64,000 nucleotides of DNA from QALR01 sp900552255. GTDB taxonomy: Bacteria > Bacillota > Clostridia > Oscillospirales > CAG-272. Below the pieces are notes generated by a model. The model saw only the letters and a list, made by a program, of their open reading frames with translations. It searched no databases and was not told the origin of the DNA. Position numbers and translations under genes: made by a program. Position 1 is the first letter of the stretch, and each line of letters begins with the position of its first letter. Shown in pieces: positions 44,205 through 52,860 of this stretch. Location: contig DBFVEH010000013.1 in assembly GCA_048526005.1 (NCBI GenBank), forward strand, positions 97,642 through 161,641, written 5' to 3'.

Positions 44205-45065
44205 TTGAAAAAAATTGAAAAATTTGCCGTCATCGGCGGAGATATGCGGCAGCTTGTGGCGGCGCGGGAGCTTTCGGCGCATGGGATTCACACCGTGATC
44301 TACGGCTTCGATATATATGATGGGAACTATGGCAGCATCACAAAATGCGCCTCGCTTTCGGAGGCCCTTCATGGCGCGGACTGCGTGCTTCTCCCGCTTC
44401 CATACAGCTATGACGGGGTCAGGCTCAACTGCCCGCTGACGGGAGAGGAGCTTCGTGTCATGGACATCCTGTCGCAGGCGGACGCGAACGCCGTCATCTT
44501 CACCGGAAAAGCCCCGGCCGTGACGGACGGACGCATCGTGGATTATTATGCGAGAGAGGAATTTTCCGTGCTCAACGCCATTCCGACGGCGGAGGGCGCG
44601 CTTTCGATCGCCATGACGGAGCTGCCGATCACCGTGCATGGGATGCGCGTGGGCGTTTCCGGCTTCGGCCGGATCGGCAAGACCGTATCCGCGCTGTTCC
44701 GTGCGGCGGGAGCCGACGTGACGGTGTTCGCACGCAGCTTCGAGGCGCTCGCGTGGGCGCAGACCTACGGATGCCGTCCGGAGCGGTTTGACAGACTGCG
44801 TGAGACGGCGCATACCTTCGACTGCATCATCAATACGGTGCCGGCGCTTGTCATCGACGCCGCGATTCTCGGAAAAATGCGGCAGGACACGCTGATCATC
44901 GATCTTGCCTCCAAGCCGGGCGGCGTCGATTTCGCCGCGGCGGAGCGTCTTAACATCCGCGCTTTGCCGGCGCTTTCCCTGCCGGGAAAATCGTCTCCGG
45001 ACACGGCCGGAAAAATCATATCTGAGACAATACTGAATATACTGTGTGAAAAAGGAGTTATTTGA
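44205..45065 (+). CDS. dpaA: Dipicolinate synthase subunit A
   Basis: 286 residues (SpoVFA). It starts with TTG after GGAAGGAAATCATACC, giving LKKIEKFAVIGGDMRQLVAARELSAHG, which matches the family start. Two Rossmann-like halves; GVSGFGRIGKTVSALF (about 145-160) is the nucleotide-binding loop. With subunit B it oxidises the DapA product to dipicolinic acid, the major spore-core solute, in the mother cell late in sporulation. Confidence 0.92.
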   Translation: MKKIEKFAVIGGDMRQLVAARELSAHGIHTVIYGFDIYDGNYGSITKCASLSEALHGADCVLLPLPYSYDGVRLNCPLTGEELRVMDILSQADANAVIFTGKAPAVTDGRIVDYYAREEFSVLNAIPTAEGALSIAMTELPITVHGMRVGVSGFGRIGKTVSALFRAAGADVTVFARSFEALAWAQTYGCRPERFDRLRETAHTFDCIINTVPALVIDAAILGKMRQDTLIIDLASKPGGVDFAAAERLNIRALPALSLPGKSSPDTAGKIISETILNILCEKGVI

Positions 45066-45067
45066 AA

Positions 45068-45625
45068 ATGATAGGATATTGCTTCTGCGGATCTTTCTGC
45101 ACCATTTCCAAATCCATAAAGATCCTGCGCTCGCTCGCGGCGGAGGGGAATCAGATCCTGCCGATCATGAGCGACAGCGTCTATACGACCGATACCCGCT
45201 TCGGACGCGCTGCGGATACGATCAAAACCGTCGAGGAGATCTGCGGGTCTCCGATTATCCATACCATCGTCGATGCGGAGCCGATCGGACCGAAGCTCGC
45301 GCTCGATATGCTGGTCATCTCGCCGTGTACCGGCAATACGCTCGCCAAGCTCGCCGCCGGCATTACGGATACGCCGGTCACGATGGCGGCCAAGGCGCAG
45401 CTTCGCCGCGACCGTCCCGTCGTCATCGCGCTCGCCACGAACGACGGACTTTCGGCAAATCTCAAAAACATAGGACTTATGATGTCCCGCAAAAACGTGT
45501 TTTTTGTGCCGATGGCGCAAGATGATCCCGAAAACAAGCCGTATTCGCTCGTATGCGATTTCGACATGCTGAAAAGCACGATGGTTTCGGCGTTCGCCGG
45601 CAGACAGATCATGCCGGTTTTCTGA
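45068..45625 (+). CDS. dpaB: Dipicolinate synthase subunit B
   Basis: 185 residues (SpoVFB), flavoprotein-like fold. Motifs FCGSFCTISKSI, DAEPIGPKLALD, ISPCTGNTLAKLA and TNDGLSANLKNI follow the family closely. The ATG at 45068 is 10 bases from GGAG and just after the dpaA stop, so the two are coupled. Confidence 0.93.
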   Translation: MIGYCFCGSFCTISKSIKILRSLAAEGNQILPIMSDSVYTTDTRFGRAADTIKTVEEICGSPIIHTIVDAEPIGPKLALDMLVISPCTGNTLAKLAAGITDTPVTMAAKAQLRRDRPVVIALATNDGLSANLKNIGLMMSRKNVFFVPMAQDDPENKPYSLVCDFDMLKSTMVSAFAGRQIMPVF

Positions 45626-45636
45626 CGAACAGAACG

Positions 45637-45668
45637 AAAAATCCGCCGTTTTCAAGCGGCGGATTTTT
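45637..45668 (+). terminator. Terminator between dpaB and the convergent subtilase
   Basis: AAAAATCCGCCG and CGGCGGATTTTT form a 12-bp stem around TTTTCAAG; usable in both directions. Confidence 0.8.
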
Positions 45669-45687
45669 GTATGCTGTGATTGCGGTT

Positions 45688-47458
45688 TTACCAAATCATC
45701 CATGCTGCACCGTACCATGTTTGCTTTGAGGAAGCTGTCAAACGGGAGACACGGATGGTATATGTGCCGGCTGTGGGCGCGGTAAACTCTACGATTTCCA
45801 CGTTATTGAAAGTGGTGTTTGAAACCGCAATCTGTGTGACGCCGTCGGGGGCATATATTTCGAGATCGAGATCGATAAAATTACCGGCTGTTGCTTCCGA
45901 CTGTGTATGATCGGAGGGGTTGGTCAATGTTATAGGCTGTAAAAAGGCAAGCGACACTCTCGCTTTTTTGCCTGCGGCTGGAATGGAAAGAGAACTGGAC
46001 TTTGAGAGCACCGTGGGATTTAACATGGCATTGCAATAATCCCCGTTTACAGCGCATTCCACAGCGGCATAGGCGTCAATGAGTCCCGCACCGATTTGCA
46101 TATAGCTGCTATTGGCAAGAGTGGCGTTTACGGCTCGTTGAGAAGTGACATACCGCAAGTGGGAATCCTTGTTTGTCGTGGCGGTAACAATGGATTTTTG
46201 CACCTCGGGCAAAATCAAAAGATTTGGCTGCGCTTCACAAAGCAGCGCCAAGATTCCGGCGGCACGGGGAGAAGCTTCGCTTGTGCCGTCTCGTCCCGGA
46301 GCGCCGATATCGGGTTTGGAACACAATGTATCGCCATTATAGTAGCGGGAGAAAAATTCCACTTCATCATCCGATAATGTTAATGTCGATTTGTCGTTTA
46401 TAGAACCGACAGTTAAGCTGTTATATCCCATGTTTCCTTCTGAAATTCCGGTATTGCCGCCGTTTATTTCGTCGTTTCCGGCTGCGATGACGACACTTAC
46501 ATAATGGATGTATGCAACATGGTCCATGTACATAATGGATGTATGCAACATGGTCCATGTATTTTGCGGTATTTCCATATTGATTTCTCGATCCGTCTCC
46601 AAGGGACATGCTTATGTTGATGATATCGACATTTTGGTCGAGCAGCCATTCTATATTTTCTCTCATATTGGGACTGCCGGTATTGCCGATAAAATAATAA
46701 TTGGCGTTCGGTGCGACAGAGGCAAGCGTCTTGGTTGTAGATTCCGCATGTGCGTCAGAGGAATTTCCGAGATAGGCCACCGTGTTGAGAGACGACATGA
46801 CAGAATCGGAAGGAAGACCGGCGTCGTATATACCGATGTTGACGCCGATTCCGGTATATCCGTATGCACTGCTGTTATGTACCGCGGGCACGTTGACGAC
46901 CGCATTTGAAATCATGGTTTGGGTGTCGCTCGCTTGGGTTGAGGAAAGCACGAGGTCTTCCGCGATATAGTCGATGCTCTCTACGGATTTTATTTTGGAT
47001 AATTGCTCGATTTCTGTTTTATTTGCACGGATGATGACCTCGGGTGCATAGCGGCTTACATATATAATATCGGCATTTGTCAGATATTTTTGTATAAATT
47101 CGGCGTTTTGCTTTTGATAGATTTGCTTGGCGATATTGCGGCTCGTTTGAATAAACGAATGGACATCCAAAGCCGTTTTTACATCGGACAAATTCAGTTC
47201 GGGCGTTCTTGACAGAAAGCCGGAGACTCTCATGGCAAGGCTTTTGACATCGGACGTGTCGACGTCTGCAAACCAAACCGATACCGTGATTTTTTCATCC
47301 GAGTTATTTTGCTGCAATATTTCCTGTAACGGTTTTGATAGGATCGTTTTGTCCTCTCGGGCGATTGTGCTTTGATCGGCAAAAAGCGAAATATTTGATG
47401 TCAAAAACAGGAGGATCCAAGATAAAAGCAGGGCAGCGATTCGTTTTGTTCTTTTCAT
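45688..47458 (-). pseudogene. Secreted subtilisin-like serine protease, frameshifted by a 31-bp duplication
   Basis: The frame from 47458 gives a signal peptide (MKRTKRIAALLLSWILLFLTS), a propeptide, and the S8 catalytic Asp212 (NIGIYDAGLP) and His237 (SDAHAEST). It breaks after MDHVAYIHY at the tandem duplication 46500-46561. Removing one 31-base copy joins it exactly to VSVVIAAGNDEINGG, with oxyanion Asn318, Ser383 in DGTSEASPRAAG and a C-terminal beta domain, making a 579-residue enzyme. As it stands the protein stops before the Ser. Either recently inactivated, reversibly switched, or an assembly error. Confidence 0.9.
46500..46561. repeat. Perfect 31-bp tandem duplication
   Basis: Two identical adjacent 31-base units (46500-46530 and 46531-46561), each CATAATGGATGT..GGTCCATGTA. 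As 31 is not a multiple of three, the second copy shifts the subtilase frame. Confidence 0.97.
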
Positions 47459-47460
47459 GC

Positions 47461-48407
47461 TTATTGTTCTCTTTTCGATAATTTTTCTTCTATCCAATAG
47501 ACGATTGGCGACCTGTAAAATGTTTCTCTTGTCTGTTCAATCGTGCTCACATTTCCTAAAATGACGCCATCGTCGTCCGCATAGGCGAGGGAAATGCGGT
47601 ATTCCGTGTTTCCCGCCATCAGATTTTGGATGGCCTTTGCCGTTCCGGAAACGGCAAAATGAAAGCCGGAGACCGCCTCTGATAATTTGAGCTGCCATGC
47701 GGGGTCGTTGATATCGTGAAATTCCTCGAAGCCAAAGGATTTGAAATAGTCAAGCGCATTTTGATATGCCTCTTCATATTCCTGATATCGCCATTCTGCA
47801 CAGCCTGCCTCATAGCTTCGGGATAGATCATAGTACTGCTCACGCAGCCGGAGATATTCCGGATCGGAGATAATTTCCTCTTTGGTTTTTCCCTCGTTTT
47901 TCAGGCGATATCCGTATTCGGAAACTACGTCATATGCAGCCTTTCTTTCATTCATCCATTGTTCTAAGGTTTTTCCGTTATAGAAAACCTTTTGGGCATA
48001 TAAAATGGGTATTTCATTTATGCGAGGAGGATCAAAAAATATCGGATGTCCCATATGCAGACGGCGAAGGTATGCACGGTATCGTCGTCGCCCATGAGGA
48101 TTTCATATTTTGCACGGTCGGAAAAAGAAACGTTGCCGGGCAGCGGCACCCAGCCGTCCACTGTGTTGTAAAGCTTTTTTTCCTTGTCGGCGACGGCAAC
48201 AACGGTTTTGCTGGTCTCATTTTCAAACAGGGAATCGATGATTTCCGTGCTTCCGCGCGGTTTTTCGGGTGCGGTGGTGTTCTCGGCCGAGGTTTGCGTA
48301 TGCTGGTTTTCCGGAAGCTTGGAGCAGGAACACACGGAAAGAAGCGTCGCTGCCGAAAGCAGCAGGGGGAGGAAAATTTTCATCTGGATACAGTGCCGTG
48401 TTTTCAT
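47461..48407 (-). pseudogene. Lipoprotein of unknown function, apparent single-base frameshift
   Basis: The first frame starts at 48407 (AAAGGAGACACGC) with a lipoprotein signal (LLLSAATLLSVCSC) and runs to 48018. A second frame, 48054-47461, continues as FFDPPRINEIPILYAQK and on for about 190 residues but has no ribosome site. The frames join if the T6 run at 48034-48039 (A6 on plus) gains one T, giving a lipoprotein of about 315 residues with a charged helical middle (EYEEAYQNALDYF). Family not recognised. It lies 3 bases upstream of the subtilase start, so the two form an operon. Confidence 0.75.
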
Positions 48408-48679
48408 GCGTGTCTCCTTTCGTGAAAATATTATTTATATTTTATCATAATATTTGTTGGAATTTTTGCCGAAAAACGACGAACAGAAAAATGAAATCCC
48501 AATTTGACTTGTATATAATATGCTTTTATAAAAAATATGAATACACATTTTGCCGCAGCGACTGAAAATAAGGCGGGATTTTCTCCTCATCGCGGACATG
48601 CCGGAAAACGACAAAATGCTCATATTTTCTTCCGACTCCGCATATGGATGGAAAACAGCTTGATAAGGGGGAAACCGAT

Positions 48680-49198
48680 ATGAAGGGAATGGGAGATATC
48701 AAAAGGCGGATGCGGTCTGAGATCGCGTGCATGAATAAAACGCTGGTGCTCATCATCGCGGGGGCCTGTGTCCTGCTTGGCGTCCTATTTGCGATAAGCG
48801 GCGTCGATAAATATGTATACTGGTATTGTTTTCAGCCGAAGTGCGCGATGGCGCCGTTTTTTATGGTGCTGTTTTGGATCATCGCCTATGCTGCGTTCGG
48901 CGCATCCGTCGCCATCGCGCTTGCCGCGCCGTGCTACCGGTCACAGACGGCGAAAAAGCGTGCGGCGATTCTTGCCGCCTGCACGCTTGTGCTGTGTTAT
49001 GTATGGATACCGGTCGTATACAAGGCCGCGAGCTTCTTTCTTGCCACGCTTCTTGTGGCGGTGATCGTTATATGTCTTGCGGTGCTGTTTTCCATGTTTA
49101 CGCGGATCTCCAAGCTCGCATCTTGGGGAATCCTTCTTTTTGCGGCATGGATGCTGTATATCCTTTACTATTCATTTACACTGTTCTTGTTAAATTGA
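48680..49198 (+). CDS. TspO/MBR family-like membrane protein
   Basis: 172 residues with five membrane segments after a basic N-terminus. Spacing and motifs (APFFMVLFWIIAYAAFGASVAIAL, CYVWIPVVYK, LFAAWMLYILYYSFTLFLLN) fit the tryptophan-rich sensory protein/translocator family, though several of the usual Trp residues are missing. Members bind porphyrins or sterol-like ligands. Start at 48680 with AAGGGGGAAACCGAT. Confidence 0.65.
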   Translation: MKGMGDIKRRMRSEIACMNKTLVLIIAGACVLLGVLFAISGVDKYVYWYCFQPKCAMAPFFMVLFWIIAYAAFGASVAIALAAPCYRSQTAKKRAAILAACTLVLCYVWIPVVYKAASFFLATLLVAVIVICLAVLFSMFTRISKLASWGILLFAAWMLYILYYSFTLFLLN

Positions 49199-49270
49199 CG
49201 GCGGCAGGGAAACTGTCGAAATACGAGGAATCCGCACGTTAAAATGCGGAGGAAAAATTCGGTTTTCATA

Positions 49271-49299
49271 TTGACAACGGGGAAGAATGTTGGTATGAT
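49271..49299 (+). promoter_or_regulatory. Promoter of the HPr-like gene
   Basis: TTGACA (49271-49276), 17-base spacer, TATGAT (49294-49299). Confidence 0.85.
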
Positions 49300-49352
49300 A
49301 TAAATATTGAAAGTGTAAAAGAATCTAAGAACGATAAAAGGAGATTGTGAAT

Positions 49353-49583
49353 ATGAAAACCGTTAAAATTCGTCTTTCTTCGATAGAGGCCGTGCGCAAT
49401 TTCGTTGAGATCGTGCGCAAATTCGAGGGGGATATCGACCTTTCCAGCGGCAGATATATCGTCGATGCCAAGTCGATCATGGGTATTTTCAGTCTGGATC
49501 TGATGAATCCCATCACGCTGACCGCGCACAACGACGACTGCGATAAGCTCATCGACAGCTTGAAAGACTATATTGTCGATTAA
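49353..49583 (+). CDS. HPr-like protein lacking the phosphorylatable histidine
   Basis: 76 residues with the HPr fold length. VDAKSIMGIFSLDL aligns with the HPr Ser46 site (KSIMG), but the usual GIHARPA segment is SSIEAVRNF, with no His15. This combination, Ser46 kept and His15 lost, is that of Crh, which acts in catabolite control and not in sugar phosphotransfer. A role as a regulatory target of HPr kinase is inferred. AAAGGAGATTGTGAAT ribosome site; monocistronic with its own promoter and terminator. Confidence 0.85.
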   Translation: MKTVKIRLSSIEAVRNFVEIVRKFEGDIDLSSGRYIVDAKSIMGIFSLDLMNPITLTAHNDDCDKLIDSLKDYIVD

Positions 49584-49593
49584 AATTTATGGC

Positions 49594-49633
49594 AAATATG
49601 TGCTCCCGCGTGTGTGCGGGGGCATATTTTTTT
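49594..49633 (+). terminator. Terminator of the HPr-like gene
   Basis: AAATATGTGCTCCCGC and GCGGGGGCATATTTTTTT form an imperfect stem followed by TTTTTTT. Confidence 0.75.
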
Positions 49634-49716
49634 CTTCCGCGGCATATGAATGAACCGGACAGGACGGAATCCGTCCGGAAGTTTGATTGCCGCTCCTCGC
49701 GGCGTGGGAGGTTATC

Positions 49717-50874
49717 GTGAAGAAATCAAGACTTTTATGTGCCGTGCTGGCGGCTTTATTCGTATTCTTGTCCGCTGCGGCGGGTGTTTCGGCGGCTCCG
49801 GAATATACGGCGGAGGCGGACGCCGTCTCCTGCATATTGATGGATGCGAAAACCGGCAGGGTCCTCTTTGAAAAGAACGCGGACGAGGCGCTCCCGCCCG
49901 CATCCGTCACCAAAGTGATGACGATGCTGCTCGTTTTCGAGGCTCTCGACGCCGGGACCATCAAGCTTTCCGATATGGTGCAGGCGAGCGAGAATGCGGC
50001 GAGCATGGGCGGCTCTCAAATCTATCTCAAGGTCGGCGAGGAAATGAGCGTCGACGACCTGCTCAAAAGCCTGATCGTGGCCTCTGCGAACGACGCTGCG
50101 GTGGCGCTTGCGGAGTACATAGCCGGCAGCGAGGAATCCTTTGTCGCCAAGATGAACGCGCGCGCCGTGGAGCTCGGCATGGAGAACACGCATTTCGAGA
50201 ATACGAACGGGCTCGACGACACGGCGACCAATCATGTCACAAGCGCGCGCGATATCGCGATCATGACGCGCGAGGTAATCAAGCATGAGGCGGTTTTCAA
50301 TTACAGCACGATTTGGATGGACACCATCCGCGACGGCGAATTCGGCCTTACGAATACCAATCGCCTGATTCGTTTCTATAAGGGCGCGACGGGACTCAAG
50401 ACCGGTTCGACGGCGAAGGCAAAATTCTGTATTTCTGCGACCGCGGAGCGCGACGGACTTTCCCTCATCGCCGTCGTTATGGGCTCGCCGACAAGAGACG
50501 TGCGCAACGCGCTCGCCGCCTCTCTCTTTGATTTCGGCTTTGCGAATTATGCGAGCTATACGGACGAAAGCGCGGAATGTGAGACTGTCCGCGTCACGGG
50601 CGGTGTGCAGAATACGCTGAAAACCGTGCATGAAACCTTTTCGGAAACCGTGGAAAAGGGAACGGAGAGCAAGATCGAAAAACGGATCGATATGCCGGAG
50701 AAGCTGGCGGCTCCGATCGTCAAGGGCGAGAAAATCGGCACGGTGACGTATCTGCTCGACGGAAAGGAGCTGGGGACCGCGGATATTCTTGCGGATGAGA
50801 CCGTCGAAAAAATCGGCTTTTTCACGCTGTTCCCGCGTCTTTTCAGCTGGTTCCTCTGCTCCCCCTCGAAATGA
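49717..50874 (+). CDS. D-alanyl-D-alanine carboxypeptidase (DacF/PBP5 type)
   Basis: 385 residues from a GTG at 49717 (GGGAGGTTATC in front). Signal peptide VKKSRLLCAVLAALFVFLSAAAGVSA, then the penicillin-binding serine peptidase motifs SVTK (about residue 62), SAN (about 124) and KTG (about 228), and a PBP5_C beta domain (about 290-365). The C-terminal FFTLFPRLFSWFLC is a likely membrane anchor. It trims pentapeptide stems in peptidoglycan; some DacF members act on the spore cortex. Confidence 0.93.
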   Translation: MKKSRLLCAVLAALFVFLSAAAGVSAAPEYTAEADAVSCILMDAKTGRVLFEKNADEALPPASVTKVMTMLLVFEALDAGTIKLSDMVQASENAASMGGSQIYLKVGEEMSVDDLLKSLIVASANDAAVALAEYIAGSEESFVAKMNARAVELGMENTHFENTNGLDDTATNHVTSARDIAIMTREVIKHEAVFNYSTIWMDTIRDGEFGLTNTNRLIRFYKGATGLKTGSTAKAKFCISATAERDGLSLIAVVMGSPTRDVRNALAASLFDFGFANYASYTDESAECETVRVTGGVQNTLKTVHETFSETVEKGTESKIEKRIDMPEKLAAPIVKGEKIGTVTYLLDGKELGTADILADETVEKIGFFTLFPRLFSWFLCSPSK

Positions 50875-50877
50875 TTC

Positions 50878-50906
50878 TTGCATTTTCTCCGTGTGGATGC
50901 TATAAT
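50878..50906 (+). promoter_or_regulatory. Promoter of the GNAT gene, overlapping a terminator stem
   Basis: TTGCAT (50878-50883), 17-base spacer, TATAAT (50901-50906). The expected start point lies inside the terminator hairpin that follows dacF. Confidence 0.7.
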
Positions 50907-50935
50907 GGGATGGAATGGTTTCCATCCCATTTTTG
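50904..50935 (+). terminator. Terminator of the carboxypeptidase gene
   Basis: AATGGGATGGAA and TTCCATCCCATT form a 12-bp stem followed by TTTTG. Confidence 0.75.
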
Positions 50936-50962
50936 CTGTCTGACGGAGGGGAAGGCTTTCTT

Positions 50963-51421
50963 ATGGAAGTGATACAGATTACCGGCCGCAAAAAAGAATA
51001 TCTGCCGCTTTTGCTGCTTGCCGACGAAGAGGAGAGCATGGTAGACCGCTATCTTGGCAGAGGGGATATGTTCGTTTTTACCGAAAACGGCGAGGTGGTC
51101 GGGGAATGTGTCGTCGTCGCGGACGAGGCCGGCGCGGAGCTCAAAAATCTCGCGGTGGCGCCTGCATTTCAGCGTATGGGATACGGCGCGCGGATCGTGG
51201 AATTTGTCTGCGCGCGTTATGCCGGCCGATACGGAGAGCTTGTCGTCGGTACGGGAGAGGCTCCCGCGACAACGAGCTTTTACCGGAAATGCGGCTTCAC
51301 GGAATACGCGAGGATCCCGGATTTTTTTATCACGAATTACGGCCATGAGATCGTAGAGGACGGCGTCCTGCTGCGGGATATGATCCTGCTGAAAAGAGAT
51401 CTGCAGGAAAAAACCGAATAG
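50963..51421 (+). CDS. GNAT family N-acetyltransferase
   Basis: 152 residues. The acetyl-CoA motif is NLAVAPAFQRMGYGARIVEFV (about 67-87) and FYRKCGFTEYAR is the usual C-terminal strand. Substrate unknown. ATG at 50963 after GGAGGGGAAGGC. Confidence 0.9.
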   Translation: MEVIQITGRKKEYLPLLLLADEEESMVDRYLGRGDMFVFTENGEVVGECVVVADEAGAELKNLAVAPAFQRMGYGARIVEFVCARYAGRYGELVVGTGEAPATTSFYRKCGFTEYARIPDFFITNYGHEIVEDGVLLRDMILLKRDLQEKTE

Positions 51422-51530
51422 GGCGACGTATAAACCGTTTTTGTGCCGATTGAATATAAAAGAGCGAAGCCGCGGCCGGATTTATAAACGGAAAAACAAA
51501 ATGACAAAAATGTTGTAAGGGGAATTTTTC

Positions 51531-52844
51531 ATGGTGGAATCTGCACGGCCGAGGGCGGCGGTCTGTACGCTCGGCTGCCGGGTGAATCAATACGAATCCG
51601 AGGCGATCGAGGCGGAGCTCGAAGCCCTCGGATTTGCCGTCGCGGATTTTTCCGAGGTCTGCGACGTCTATATCATCAATACCTGTGCCGTGACCGGCGA
51701 ATCAGAGCGGAAATCCCGCCAAATGATCCGGCGTGCCGCGGCGAAAAATCCGGCGGCGTTCGTGCTCGTCACGGGCTGCTTTTCCCAATTGAAGGCGGAG
51801 GAGGCGGCGCGCATCCCCGGGGTGGATTATGTCTGCGGGAATCGGAATAAGCGTTCCGCCGCCGAAACGGCGGCCTATCTTGTGCGGGAGGGCGTCAAAA
51901 GGAGTGTGTCGTGCGAGGTGCTCGACCTCGACGCGGCGCCGCTCGAAAAGCTGACGCTCCCGCGCGCAAGACGCGGTCGCTCATATGTGAAGATCGAGGA
52001 TGGATGTGACAACAACTGCACCTACTGCATTATCAAGAAGGCGCGCGGCGGCGTGGTCTCCCGTCCGCCGGAAGAGGTGATCGCCGAGGTGAGAGCGCTC
52101 GCTGCCGCAGGCTGTCACGAGGTGATTCTTACGGGAATCGAGGCCGCTTCCTATGGGAAGGACATCGGCGGATATCCGCTTTGGCGGCTGATGCGGGAGG
52201 CCGCTGCGGTTGAGGGGATCGAGCGTGTGCGCACGGGGTCGCTTGAACCGTCCGTTTTGACAAACCGCTTCTGTGATGAGATCGCCGCGGAGCCGCGGAT
52301 CATGCCGAGCTTTCATCTTTCCCTGCAGAGCGGCAGCAGTGCCGTGCTTGCGGCGATGAAGCGCCGGTATAACAGAGAACAGGTGCTGAAAAATACGGCA
52401 TATCTGCGAAAGGCAATCCCGAATGTCACTTTCACCTGCGATATCATCGTCGGCTTTCCCGGCGAGACGGAGGCGGATTTTCTTGCCACCGTGGATATAG
52501 CGGAGCAGATCGGATTTCTGCACATGCATATTTTTCCGTTTTCCGCAAGGGAGGGAACGCCCGCGGCGGCGATGGCGGGACAGATACCGGAAGCCGTCAA
52601 GCGCGAAAGGCTGCACCGGCTGGAAACGGTGGGCAGGCGCCTGTCGGACGGGCTTTGCCGCGCCGCTGTGGGCGGCAGGCGCGAGGTGCTGTTTGAGACG
52701 CGGATGGGCGACTATATGGTCGGTCATTCCGAGGACATGCTCGAGGTGAAAATGAAAACGGCGGAGGAGCTTGCGGGTGGTATCCTCCGCGTGAAGCTCA
52801 CGGATTTTGACGGAACCTATCTTACGGCGCAGCCGCTTGTATAA
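51531..52844 (+). CDS. mtaB: tRNA t6A37 methylthiotransferase MtaB
   Basis: 437 residues. UPF0004 cysteines in CTLGCRVNQYESE, NTCAVT and TGCFSQ bind one 4Fe-4S cluster; the radical-SAM motif CDNNCTYC (about residue 159) binds the second; a TRAM-like domain ends the protein. The CRVN-type motif and overall sequence point to MtaB, which adds methylthio to t6A37 of ANN-decoding tRNAs, rather than MiaB. Confidence 0.92.
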   Translation: MVESARPRAAVCTLGCRVNQYESEAIEAELEALGFAVADFSEVCDVYIINTCAVTGESERKSRQMIRRAAAKNPAAFVLVTGCFSQLKAEEAARIPGVDYVCGNRNKRSAAETAAYLVREGVKRSVSCEVLDLDAAPLEKLTLPRARRGRSYVKIEDGCDNNCTYCIIKKARGGVVSRPPEEVIAEVRALAAAGCHEVILTGIEAASYGKDIGGYPLWRLMREAAAVEGIERVRTGSLEPSVLTNRFCDEIAAEPRIMPSFHLSLQSGSSAVLAAMKRRYNREQVLKNTAYLRKAIPNVTFTCDIIVGFPGETEADFLATVDIAEQIGFLHMHIFPFSAREGTPAAAMAGQIPEAVKRERLHRLETVGRRLSDGLCRAAVGGRREVLFETRMGDYMVGHSEDMLEVKMKTAEELAGGILRVKLTDFDGTYLTAQPLV

Positions 52845-52860
52845 AAAGGAGAGGCGTGAT

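Noticed and set aside
48018..48054. The frame 48054-47461 as an independent gene overlapping the lipoprotein
   Set aside because: No ribosome site precedes its ATG, and a single T insertion in the T6 tract makes one continuous lipoprotein.
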